From Nemania diffusa (lineage: Eukaryota; Ascomycota; Sordariomycetes; Xylariales; Xylariaceae): DNA of 64,000 nucleotides. The position numbers and the translations under genes are program-made. Location: positions 3,172,501-3,236,500 of the forward strand of contig JBBPUQ010000008.1 in the NCBI GenBank assembly GCA_038501195.1. Direction: 5' to 3'. This document shows positions 35,891 through 47,005 of this stretch, piece by piece. Positions within the stretch are counted from its first letter, which is position 1. The number at the start of each line of letters is the position of its first letter. The notes under the pieces were generated by a model, which saw only the letters and a program-made list of their open reading frames with translations, did no database searches and had not been told where the DNA came from.

Positions 35891-38579
35891 ATGGCGCTAA
35901 ATTCCTCTCAACGTACACCGGCACCCCGAAGGGCTGGCCTCATTGTATTCTCTATTGTGTCACTGTTGGTGTTAGGTATATTCCTGGCGTCCAACGTCAA
36001 TGGACCCGTACAAAGACATGAATTCGACTTTGACCGGGCCGCACGCAAGACATCCTCTTCCTCATCCAACCCGCGAGCAGAGGCAAAGGGTGACAAGTAT
36101 TTAATTGGAGTAGGAAAGGGAGATATCACTGGGCCTACTGGTATGTAACAATGCTCTTCTCTCGATGTTGCTGGCTTGAGTAATATTTTGAATATTACTT
36201 GACTCTTACCCCCTTACCCCTATCCAGTCATACGATCTAAACTAGCCCAATGCTAACTTATGTATACGAATAAGTTGAAATCAACTTTGGTGTAGGCGTC
36301 TCCCGACTTCCTCCCCTCTCTCTCCTTCGCCGCACTGACAACCGGATCGTAGGGCTATGCAGACATTAGCCAGGTGGGAACTGGGTTAAGGCAGAGAATA
36401 TTTTCGCGCGCTTTTATTGTTGGCGATGTAGCAAATCCGACAGATAGATTCGTATATCTCGTCCTGGACATGGCCACTGGTGACACAGCTGTGCGAAATG
36501 GAATTCTCGAAGGCATTGCAGCTCTCGGTAGTGAGTACTCCGTCTACGGCCAGAGCAACGTGGCTGTCACCGGTACACACTCGCACTCAGGTCCAGGTGC
36601 CTGGTGGAACTATCTACTTCCGCAAATCACCAGCTTTGGCTTTGACAAGCAGGCTTACCAAGCTGCCGTCACTGGCGCCGTTCTATCCGTGAAAAGGGCT
36701 CACGAGTCTCTCACTGAGGTAAGAATCATAAATAGGGGCTTAAGAAACAGAGACTAATGTTTGGCATCTAGGGATATCTGGATTATGGTAAAGCTTAGTC
36801 TTGCACTCGGGATTGGTAATAGCCTACTAACGAAGTTATAGGAGATGTGGCTATCGTCGACGGTAGCATTAGTCGAAGCTTGTATGCCTACATGAACAAC
36901 CCGGCCACGGAGAGAGCTAGGTATACCAGCTCAGTAGACACTGAAATGACTGTCCTCAAGTTTCAGCGTGCATCTGACAGCAAAAATATCGGCATCTTAA
37001 CGTGGTTTCCTGTCCATGGCACGTCCGTCTACCAGAACAACACCCATGTTACCGGTGACAACAAAGGTGTAGCAGAGCTTATGTTTGAGAAGGCGATGGA
37101 GGGCGAGGCATCAGCTGCCGACGGCTTCGTTGCTGGCTTCTCCCAATCCAACGTTGGCGACACAACTCCTAACGTTCTCGGTGCATGGTGAGTAGTGACT
37201 CTCACCAATGGGTGTCTATATATGTGAAACTGACATGATACAAGGTGCGACGATGGTTCCGGTCAGATGTGTAGCTATGAAAACAGCACTTGCGCTGATG
37301 GCAAGTCACAGGCCTGCCACGGACGGGGGCCTGAATACCTCAAGCAAGATCTTGGTGTGTCCAGTTGCTACGAGATGGGTACACGACAGTACACCGGGGC
37401 TCGATCTGCCTACGTATGTATTATATTTCCTCTTCCAAAAGCGGATGGCTAACGATAGTTGTATAGGATACCCTGGACTCGACAGGCACCCCTGTTGTTG
37501 GTTCTACCGTCAAATCATTCCACTTCTTCCACGACATGCAGTACTGGAATTTCCAGTTAGAAGATGGGCAGCAAGTACAGACTTGCCCCTCGGCTCTTGG
37601 CTACTCGTTTGCTGCAGGCACTACGGACGGCCCGGGAGCCTTTGACTTTACGCAAGCCGATTCCGGCGAGCCAAGTGCCAGCCCAGTCTGGGCGGTTGTG
37701 AGTGGATTGCTCCGTGAGCCCTCTCCGGCTCAGAAGGCATGCCAGCAGCCGAAACCCATTCTCCTCGACGTTGGCGAACTCAGCGAGCCTTACGCATGGA
37801 GTCCAAATATCGTAGATATACAAATGTTCCGTGTAGGCCAGTTCGTCATCATCGTCAGCCCTAGCGAGGCCACAACAATGGCTGGTCGTAGATGGCGCGC
37901 TGCTGTTGCGTCCGCAGCGGAAGATATCACTGAGGTAGCGCCTAAAGTTGTCATTGGTGGCCCAGCCAACTCATACTGCCACTACGTCACGACGCCTGAA
38001 GAGTACGCCATTCAGCGGTATGAGGGAGCCAGCACCCTCTTCGGCCAGTATGAGCTGCCTGCGTATATCAACCTCACTGTCAGCAACGTCAAGTACCTAG
38101 CACCAGATTCAACGAGCTCCCCCCCTCCGGGCCCTAGCCCCCCTGACAACCGCGGTAACAGCTTGTCATTTATTTCGGGTGTGGTTCTAGATAACCCGCC
38201 TCTGGGGAAGACATTCGGGTCTGTGAACACGCAGCCGTCAGCCACATACGCGCGCGGCGCAGTAGCCAGCGCAGTATTTACAGGCGCGAACCCTCGCAAC
38301 AACCTGCGCCTCGAGGGTACATTTGCGGCAATTGAGCAGCTGGGCACCGACGGAAGCACCTGGACGCAGGTCCGCGACGACACGGACTGGGACCTCGTGT
38401 ACTCGTGGGCGCGCACCAACGACCTTCTCGGCTACAGTGAGGTTACCATCTCCTGGGAGACTGGGCTGGATGCCGTGCCGGGCACGTACCGGATCAAGTA
38501 TTATGGCGATAGCAAGGCGCCTCTTACGGGTATTATCAGCGCGTTCAACGGGACGAGTAGTAGCTTCAAGCTTACGTAG
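35891..38579 (+). CDS. Neutral/alkaline ceramidase
   Basis: It hydrolyses ceramide to sphingoid base and fatty acid. Seven exons (35891-36140, 36275-36291, 36353-36718, 36772-36787, 36842-37187, 37245-37413, 37467-38579) give 758 residues; exons 2 and 4 are only 17 and 16 bases but keep the frame and supply VEINFG and GYLDY. Residues about 15-35 (GLIVFSIVSLLVLGIFLAS) form a signal anchor, so it is probably secretory or a type II membrane protein. Family landmarks are GVGKGDITGPT, GYADISQVGTGLRQR, the zinc-type histidines in TGTHSHSGPG (about 165 and 167), and WFPVHGTS (His about 275). In the normal nucleophile motif GDVSPN this protein reads GDTTPN, placing Thr at about 325 where Ser is expected. 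A Pro-rich linker (SSPPPGPSPPD) precedes a C-terminal beta-type domain. Confidence 0.92.
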
Positions 38580-39122
38580 GCTTGTGGCGTTGTAATTGAT
38601 TTACGATGAGATGAGACAGTATGAAGGACGTATGAATGCCATATTGTTTAATACGTATTGGGACGGTGTTAGGCTTATAAGCGCGCTTAGCGATGAGTGT
38701 ATATACATACATATGGATATGGTAGTATATACGCACCTTTTTGATTCAATTTACATTCCAATGCTCCCAATCGAACGAAATGGCCTTGTGAGCTTATGCT
38801 TCATATAGAAGCTCAAAGATGTTAGGGACAAGCTATTCATGAACACTAGACAGTAAGAACATGAAAATGGGCGAGGGATACTATTTGTACACCCACATTA
38901 TAATGTAGAGATGACTGTAAACATGCTGTCCATGTCATACACATTACCAGCCCATCTGCCTGCCTCATACAAGGCTTATCCACATACTCATACACACCAA
39001 AGCTCACATCCTCTCGCACGCACGCACACATTCTCTCTCTTTATGTAAAGCAGTACGTTCTCTCCCGCACCCGCTCATGGCCTCTAGCTCGGCGCGGCTC
39101 CCAGAGCAAGACTGTGATTATA
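38580..39122. other. Short intergenic region (converging 3' ends)
   Basis: This region contains the 3' UTRs of the ceramidase and the small mitochondrial protein gene. A CGCACGCACGCACAC run lies near 39.02 kb. Nothing else is visible. Confidence 0.5.
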
Positions 39123-39383
39123 TTATGGCTTCTCCTCCTCCCCCTTGCCGTCGAAGTACTTGGCGCCATACTTATTCCAAAGCTCGTAGTCGACGGCGAA
39201 TCCCACGGCCACCACGCAGGCGAGGGTGACCTGTTCCTTTGGTGTCCGGGGCAGGGTAATTTTTTTTCGCGGCGCGGCGCAGCGGGGGCTGGTGGTGAAG
39301 AGGCGAGTTTGAGGAGCTGGTGGGGCGAGATGCGGGGTGCGCATTAGAGAGTTAAGGAGAGGGGTGCTGGATTGGTGAGGCAT
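39123..39383 (-). CDS. Small mitochondrial single-pass membrane protein, unidentified
   Basis: An intronless 86-residue frame opens at an ATG. The first ~40 residues are basic, Ser/Thr/Pro-rich and free of acids (MPHQSSTPLLNSLMRTPHL then RLFTTSPRCAA), typical of a mitochondrial presequence with a cleavage-like motif near FTTSP. A short membrane segment follows (VTLACVVAVGFAVDYELW) and a charged tail ends in GKGEEEKP. Size and layout resemble small accessory subunits of cytochrome oxidase or ATP synthase, but I cannot name the family. The good presequence and membrane segment in one short frame make it more than a chance ORF. Confidence 0.7.
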   Translation of the reverse strand: MPHQSSTPLLNSLMRTPHLAPPAPQTRLFTTSPRCAAPRKKITLPRTPKEQVTLACVVAVGFAVDYELWNKYGAKYFDGKGEEEKP

Positions 39384-40169
39384 TGGGGTGATTAGGTGGT
39401 TTAGTTTGGGCTGTAGTTTGAGGTTGGGCGCGGTGGTTTTGCTTTTAGATGCGACGAGGTTGAGATTATCAGATTATTGGAGGGTTTTTTTTTCCACAGG
39501 GTTCTCAGTGGTTAAGTAGATGCCCTGTGGTGAAGTGGAGTAGGTGATGAAATATAAGTCGTTCTCTCCGGAACGGTGAGTTTATTTATGATAGCACCCA
39601 ACAATAAATGATCTTGTTTAATATGTTCTGCTAGAGTCATTATTCCGGTTGTGGTTGTCATGTTGAGTCTTGAGATACGTTGGTGATAACTAACGTGTTT
39701 AAAAGTAAGGCTTGGCGGTAAGCTCAGTAGTATAATGGAACACATAACGACATGACGACGAAACATTTAACACACACGTAGCTAATAAAATTTTATTTGT
39801 GCTTTTATTATAAATCATAACGTATATGGGTATATTGACGTCTTCAACCTTACTAACTGTGTCGTCGATTCATTCGAGCTGCCATCTACCTGTGAATAGC
39901 TATCGCTCATACGACAATTAATTGCTGATCTCAGCCAGCTCTTCCCCAAGAATGGATGCCAGTGAAATGGCAGTTGTTAATAAGATACAGAATCTAAACT
40001 AAATCTCTCAAACCCGGTGTCAATCTTCCAGATATGTTGAGAAGGCCATGTCTACCTATATCGACACAGCCTAGATAGATGAGACCAGCACAATCTAGCG
40101 CAGTACAGAAGGAAAGTCCTCCTCATCACGGCCCGTAACAGTAATGATGTTTTCACGAGTGCATCATGG
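39384..40169. other. Intergenic region
   Basis: It includes the promoter of the small mitochondrial protein gene and the 3' UTR of the deaminase gene. The 39512-39766 open frame has no features. I see nothing else. Confidence 0.5.
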
Positions 40170-41484
40170 TTAAGCCCCGACACTGGCGAGCCGCGGCTGC
40201 TGCTGCTGCTCGGGCTGGGGGGTTAGTCGGCGCACGAAGTCCGGCACGCCGACGCGGTCGGCCATCCTGTCCGGGACCAGATCAGGCGACACCGAGCGCA
40301 CGGGGTACTCCGTGGCGGGGGTCGCGCGCAGCAGCCGCGACGTCATGGGCTGGGGCGCCAGGATCGTCGGGGACTGCACCTCGTCGACCACGGTCTTGGG
40401 GATGGGCGCCGGCGCCGGGCCGGTGCGGATGCTCGAGGGCAGGATCTGCTCGAAGCCCTGGTCCCGCGCGACCTTCTCGATGCTCTTGAAGTACTACACG
40501 CGCAAGCTCGCATTAGTATTCATATATGGTTTAACTATGAAGGGAATAGGAGGAGAATGCGCCGCACCTTCACGGTCTTCACCTGCAGCTCCAGCGTGGC
40601 GTCCTCGTCGCACACGATCATGGGGTGCGGGTGCAGCTGCAGGCTCGAGAGCGTCCACATGTGGTTGACGCCCTGCTCGATGCAGCGCTGCAGCGCGAGG
40701 GACTTGCGGGCGCCGAGGATGATGACGACGACCTCGCGCGCCTCGAGCACGGTCTGCACGCCCACGGTCAGCGCCATCTTGGGCACCTGGGCCACGTCGT
40801 GGCCGAAGAAGCGCGAGTTGGCCAGGATGGTGTCGTACGCGAGCGTCTTGACGCGCGTGCGCGACGCCAGGCTCGACCCGGGCTCGTTGAAGGCGATGTG
40901 CCCGTCCTCGCCGATGCCCCCCAGGAACAGGTCGATGCCGCCCGCGCGCCGGATCTCGGCCTCGTAGCCCACGCACTCGGCCTCGAGGTTCGCCGCGTTG
41001 CCGTTGAGGATGTGCACGTTGCTCGGGCGCACGTTGACGTGCGAGAAGAAGTGCTTCCACATGAACGAGTGGTAGCTCTCGGGGTGGTCCCGCGGGATTC
41101 CCACGTACTCGTCCTGCACATTATCACATTACGTGTTATTATTATTAAACAGACTACGGCCAACGGTCACTGCTGCGTGAGGCATCGAAGAACAACGCAT
41201 ACCATGTTGAAGGTGACGACATTCTCGAAGGAGATCTGAGGAATCACCGTCAGTTCGTCTGCCCTATTATTGTCTCATGAACTACATAGACAGAGATCAC
41301 ATACTAAGCCGGCCTTGTATTTCTCGACTAATATTCTATACACACCAAGCGGGCTGGAGCCCGTCGGAAGTCCGAGCACGAAGGGATGTGAGGGGGTAGG
41401 GTTGAAGTGACGGATCCGGTCGATGATGTAATTGGCCACATAAGAGCTCGCCGTCTCGGCGTCGTCGCGGATGATGAGCCTCAT
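40170..41484 (-). CDS. dam1: Glucosamine-6-phosphate deaminase
   Basis: It converts glucosamine-6-phosphate to fructose-6-phosphate and ammonia, the last step of GlcNAc catabolism. Four exons (41484-41305, 41235-41203, 41113-40568, 40493-40170) give 360 residues. The core aligns without gaps in numbering to bacterial NagB: MRLIIRDD start, LGLPTGSSP phosphate loop, catalytic Asp at 72 in DEYVGIP, and Asp141, His143 and Glu148 in [16 protein letters not shown]. Intron 2 falls just before the Asp72 codon. About 95 C-terminal residues (after YFKSIEKV) extend beyond the bacterial enzyme and are Pro/Gln-rich. It diverges from the hexokinase gene across 3.7 kb and belongs to the GlcNAc cluster. Confidence 0.95.
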
Positions 41485-42910
41485 GTTGGCGAAGTCGTAT
41501 CTGGAACCGGAAGGTCTAAGAACGAAAAGGGGTCTAAGGTGGTATCACACACGAGCTGAAATGGACAGGACTCGAGGGGATGTATCTCGTGTTGGACAAT
41601 TCAACCTAGGTAGTCAGTCCTTTGGGGGGGATAGGAAAAGGGCGCAGAACAACAGCAGCAACAGCAACAGCCGATACTGGCTTCGTGGCTGTTATGAGGG
41701 GCAGCCATCATCGGCAGTGGCAAGTGATGACAAAAGACCTCGTCGTGCTGACCGCAGGATCTGCTCGAGTGAGATGAAACGTTCAGTTGGTGTGAACGTT
41801 GTCGCTCCACCAAGCAGAGAAGCGAAGTCCGATCTGTCTGTCTGTCTGCGCGCGCATGTGTAAGTACCTACTTGATGCCTCGCTCGCAGATAGGTACTGT
41901 GCAAGTATATGCGTGCGTGTGTAGGTAGGTAATGCTGAGGGAGGGTGTGGGAGCACCCGGTCCACCACCACCATTGAACGTTGTATTCCTTGCTAGCCTC
42001 CTTCTCCTCCAGCTTCCCAACCCACGTCGCTCACGTGTAAGGCCGGTCAGTCATGTGGGACGATAAGGGATCTGGTTGGCCGACGGGTTCTGTCCGACGG
42101 ACTGGTCGATCCTGTCAACCTGCCTTCTCCGGCGATCTCGGCATTACTCAGGGATCGAAGGCGGCGTGGAAAGTTCTGCTCAGGACACTAGTCTAAGTAA
42201 ACAGCTGTTTAAGTGGGAAGGTTTTTTTTTTTTTTTTTGTTTGGTCGGTGCCTGACTCCTGGACTAATGTGCGGTTACAACGTTCCCGCAGAAAGCCTAA
42301 TCCGAGTCTGGGAATCGAGGGCAAACGACGTTCACGATGGTCGACACTTGTGATCAAGCTATGCTAAGTACAATACTAGTAGAGATATGCCCTTTTTATA
42401 TGCTTCGAGAATCCGCATGGAAATAGTATGCAAGTTCGGCCACATTCAAAATGGAGCTTTCACAGAGCCTCAACGCCAGATTCGGTATAGGTTCCAGGGT
42501 CCATGGTCCATGGTTTGCAGAAGAAGCGACATATCATAATTTATGCATCAGTGATCTAGATACATGTCGTGATCTTAGTTGCGCGAGGTATAGGCAGGAG
42601 GCGTGTGCTTGTGCGTATGTGTATGCGTACGTCTGCTTAAAACAACATCCAGCCCGTGTGTGCGTCTCGGGCCAGGGACAATAAATAGATGAATTCTAGA
42701 GGCGACTGAAGCCAGTGATTCGTAGGTTGCGGTGGTCCATTGCGTAGCATTGACATTGGCATTGGGTACGGAGTATTGGCATTATTAGCATTGGCATGAT
42801 AGACGCTTGACTGACTCGCAGCCGGCGGGACGGAGATCTCCTTTCTCTTGGTTCCCGTGGAGATCACCAGCCACATTACATACATGGGACCGACCAAATA
42901 TTGATCGACT

Positions 42911-42950
42911 GATTGATTGATTGATTGATTGATTGATTCATTCATTCATT
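42911..42950. repeat. GATT/CATT tetranucleotide microsatellite
   Basis: Seven GATT units are followed by three CATT units (42911-42950) in the promoter interval between the deaminase and hexokinase genes. Confidence 0.85.
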
Positions 42951-43462
42951 GCACACTGTCTGTTGATTATCACATTCCAGTCATGCCTCGCTAAGTCGAA
43001 ATCGAGTATGCATATGTATACGTGCGTGCTGGAATGAGCATCGACATGCCTAATTCGAATTGCCATCGACGACAGTAAGTCGGTAGGAATAATTGCACAA
43101 CATGACATCTTAAAAGTAACGACGAAGATCATGATGAAAGTCATGATGTGGCTTGTAGGGACCAATCACGCCAACGGTTTCGAGATGATCCCTGCCCCTT
43201 GAAATGGGACTAAAACGGCATCTGGTAACAAGCACAAAGTCTACTTCTCGGGGCCTACAACGTTACATTACATGTGAACGCCCTGAACACCCTGAGCACC
43301 CGTCTCGCCGCACTGGAGAGGCACGATGCAAAGCACCCACGGGTAAGACAATGCTGGAGTGGCCGTCCAATTGGCGATCGCCCGACCTGGTTACGCTCCC
43401 CCCCAATTCTGTCACTCCCCAGCTCGGCATGGGTTGGTTTACCTATTCGATTTCTACCGTTA

Positions 43463-43541
43463 CAGTAGTCTCCAGTCTCTAGTCTCCAGTCTACTGCACG
43501 GCGTATGTAGTCTCTACAGTAGTCTCCAGTCTCCAGTCTCC
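43463..43541. repeat. AGTCTCC-type imperfect tandem repeat
   Basis: Copies of AGTCTCC/AGTCTCT with CAGT spacers occur on both sides of a short interruption (CTACTGCACGGCGTATGT) in the deaminase-hexokinase interval. Confidence 0.7.
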
Positions 43542-45220
43542 ATCGTTTATGCTATTGCTGCTCTAGCGCGTACCTATACGCAAGTTATGTAAGTCGTCGT
43601 CTAGAGATACCTACCTACCTATCTAGCGTATACATAGAATGCCAGCAGTTCCTGTAGGGATGCCGAAGTACACGAAACGAAACGGCAAGGCAGGCAAATC
43701 AATGATTAATCGGGCTCGGCACGGCAAGGAACAAGCAACAAGCAACAGACAGTCCTGGTCCTAGTCCTAGTTCCATTCCTACAACCTACCTACAGTACTG
43801 TACATACTCTGTACAGTAGGTCCTAAGTAAGTATTCTCATTCCTAGTAACGAACGGCGTCTTCCGCTGACGCCCGCGGCAGCACCACCCAGAACGTCACC
43901 TGCCTAGGCCAGTACTGTTGGCGACGAGAGATCTTCCAAGTCGGCCCCGTTTTGCCCCCCCCCCGTATTGATCGATTGTCGTGTCCCATTCGGCCTGTGC
44001 ACGCTCTATTCGGTCCTCCTAACCATCGGGCTGTCCTGATTCTCTCTCTCTGCCTAGGCTAGACAGTCTCCCTCTGCCCACTAAGGTATGTAGTCGATGG
44101 TGACTAAGGTCTCAAGCGCCATCATTTCCCCCCCGTACCTTTCGGTGGTAGCTTCGTAGCTTCGGGAAGATCCCCCATGCATCCCATGTCTCCTATGTCT
44201 CTTGTTACAGCAGGGATCCTTTATCAGCGGGCACGACATCGTATTATGCGCATTTGTGTTTGTCGGCAGTGGCTGTAGTAGTGGCATTGGCAGTCCGTAG
44301 TAACAGTGGTTGTGTGGTTTCTGTGGTTTCTGTTGTTTCTGCTCTTGTTAGTCGTCGTTGTTGCAACCTGGACTGACTGGACTGGACTGGACTGTACCGC
44401 TTAGCTGCACTGCTCGCTTGCTCTCTTGCGTGCTCTGTCTCGCCCTGCTATTTGCCGATTACTTAGTCTTATTTACATACACTAGAGGAATATCGTCTTG
44501 TCTTGTCTTGTCTGGTCCTGTCTGGTCCTGTCTTGTCTTAAAAAAACGCCCCTTATTCATTCACACCTGCATACGGTTACTTCGTCCAAAGTAACCACTC
44601 ACTTCACTCACTTACTCACTACCTACCAACCAACCTACTTACCAGATCCCATATTATTATTATTATTGTATCGACTTATTTACTGCCTCTGCACATCATT
44701 CGCTCGTATATTGCACCACTTATTCGTGCTGTAACTTCCTTATTGGGGTCGTCGTTCTGATCCGTTACCCGTGTTTCCTCTCCAGTTTCGAGCTTTGCGG
44801 TTGGCCCTTCGTTGTCGTCTCGTCTGGGGATCGTACATGGCCCAGATCCAACCATCGGGCCTACCACCAGCATCTACATACACCACAGCAATTGTACCGG
44901 CAGGTTTCATTTCTTCCGCCCCAGCCCTTTTACCGCCTATACGAGTCTCGACGCGGCCTTTTAGATAGTGTACGACATTACGCTTAATCTCACATGGTCC
45001 CTTTTACGCTGCTGCTACCTATTCTAAGACATGGCAAACACTGTCTGAGAGGCAGATCCTAGTTCCCATCAGCCTCTCACTCGTTGTTGTTGTGTGGTGT
45101 TGTTTAGTCAGGACTTGCCGTGTCTTGACCTACATGTTTTAAATATATACCACCCCACCCCCCACCGCCCGAGAGAAGAAAAAGAAGGAGAGGGAGAGAG
45201 TCGATCTTTTCCCCCTTGTC

Positions 45221-47005
45221 ATGCGGCCACTCGTTTCTGCAATGACAACGTTTAGAAAATCATTGCTGGCGGCGCTCAAGTCGTTCCTCCGGGGCAAGTC
45301 CTTCTTACAGGCCTTATTCGCATTCTGGATCAGCCCCCGGAAGTTAAAAGATCATCATGTTAGTGCTTCGACGACACACAGTCTCAGGACTGTTGCGGAG
45401 TTCCTGAGGGAAGCAGAGAAGCTGCTGCTGAGTTCCATTGAGGGAGATAGGCTGCGGGTGTTCTCTGCCAATCTCAAGGCCCAATTCCGGGAACGGTTGC
45501 AGACACATCCCGAATGTATGCTCCCGTCTTTCAACCATCTCCTGCCCACTGGGAATGAGATTGGCCAATATCTCGCCCTCGACGTCGGGGGCTCGACATT
45601 ACGGGTTGCATTGGTCCAATTAAGGGGCCGGGAGGCTGAAGGGCGGGGATGTGAGATCGTACGGATGATAAGCTTCAAGATTACACCAGAGATCAAGAAG
45701 CTCGAGGGCATGGCCTTCTTCGACTGGATGGCGATGCGGATATGCGATGTAATTCACAAGGATGGCGCAGCAAACACCGAGGACCCGATACCCATGGGCC
45801 TAGCATGGAGTTTCCCGGTCGAGTAAGTTCTCCTTTCTCATGCCTTCCCACGCCTACTAACCAAGCCCCAAGACAAGTATCCTTAGGTGGTGGTCTGTTG
45901 ATGGGCATGGGCAAGGGTTTCCTAGCCACCAACGGCCTATTAGGTCAAGACTTGGGAGAAATCCTCAAGCTCGCCTGCCAAAAGCGTGGCCTTAACGTGC
46001 AGCTCGCCTCTATTATCAACGACAGCACCGCGACGCTCCTGTCCCAGGCTTACACACACACGGAGACAAGGTTCGGGCTGATCCTGGGCACCGGCACCAA
46101 CATCGCCGTGCATCTCCCCGTCTCGGCCCTCAGTCGCTTCAAATACGGCGCCCGCCCCGAGAGTTGGTTCGACTCGGCCAGGCATGTCATCGTCAACACG
46201 GAATTGGGCATGTTCGGACACGACATTCTGCCCGTAACCCAGTGGGATGCACTCCTGAACGCCTCGCACCCCCGCCCCGAATTCCAACCGCTCGAGCACT
46301 TCCTGAGCGGCTACTACTTGGGCGAGATTTGCCGGCTCGCAATTATCGAGGCTGTCGAAACGGCAGGCTTGCTAGGCGGCGAGTTGCCGCCATCGCTCGT
46401 CGCCCCATACTCCCTCGACACGGAGCTCCTCTCGCGAATGGAAGCGTGAGTACAACCCATACCCTCTACTAACCGCCTGCAAAAAAGCCGTCGGGAAATC
46501 AAGGCAAAAGCTAACACATGAGTCCTGTCACAGCGATAACTCCTCCACCCTCGAAAAGGCCATGATAGCCTTCACGTCCGCACACCCCTGCTCCATCCCC
46601 GCCACGCCCAGCGACATAGCAGCGATCCGGACCCTCGCCTCCTTCATCTCGCGGCGGTCCGCCGCACTCCTCGGCGCAGCCGTGTTCTCGCTCTGGGAAT
46701 TACGGCACGAGACGGCCGTCGAGCAGGCCTACGGCGAGAAGAAGTCCGCCACTGGCGACGAGGAGGAGGCAGAGGACCTCGCGGCGCCGCCGCACACTAA
46801 GGTCGCCTTCACCGGGTCCGTCATCGAGCACTACCCGGGCTACCTGGCGCGCTGCCAGAACCACATCGCCGCGCTCGTCGCCGGCGCCGCAGACCCCGTA
46901 CTCGCCGCGGGCTCTATCGTCCTCGTGCCTGCTGTCGAGAGCTCCATCATCGGCGCTGCCGTCGCGCTCGGCTGTGCGCTCGCCGAGGGGCAGGTCGCCG
47001 CGTAG
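45221..47005 (+). CDS. hxk3: Divergent hexokinase, probable GlcNAc kinase
   Basis: It is expected to phosphorylate GlcNAc to GlcNAc-6-phosphate in the cytosol. Three exons (45221-45822, 45873-46445, 46534-47005) give 548 residues. Hexokinase landmarks are diverged: LALDVGGSTLRVAL near 118-131 (usually LDLGGTNFRV), LAWSFPVEQ at the sugar site (usually FSFP), INDSTATLL (usually NDTVGTL), LGTGTN, NTELGMFG, and FTGSVIEHYPGY (usually DGSVxxxYP). An inserted acidic segment (KSATGDEEEAEDL) lies near the C-terminus. The first 40 residues are hydrophobic/basic. Divergence from glucose hexokinases and its place among GlcNAc genes support the GlcNAc-kinase role; sequence alone does not prove it. The ATG at 45242 is an alternative start. 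Confidence 0.88.

Larger units (their letters stand above)
41485..45220. other. 3.7 kb divergent promoter region between deaminase and hexokinase
   Basis: No gene was found. The interval is full of simple repeats: a 17-T run (42222-42238), GATT repeats (42911-42950), AGTCTCC repeats (43463-43541), ACTGG repeats near 44.37 kb and CTTGT repeats near 44.5 kb. A CACAAAT word (the core of an NDT80-type site) lies on the minus strand at 44252-44258. The last ~200 bases are purine/pyrimidine-rich leader of the hexokinase. Confidence 0.55.

Noticed and set aside
40625..41239. 204-codon plus-strand frame over the deaminase
   Set aside because: Antisense shadow of GC-rich exon 3; it crosses the splice sites of the real gene.
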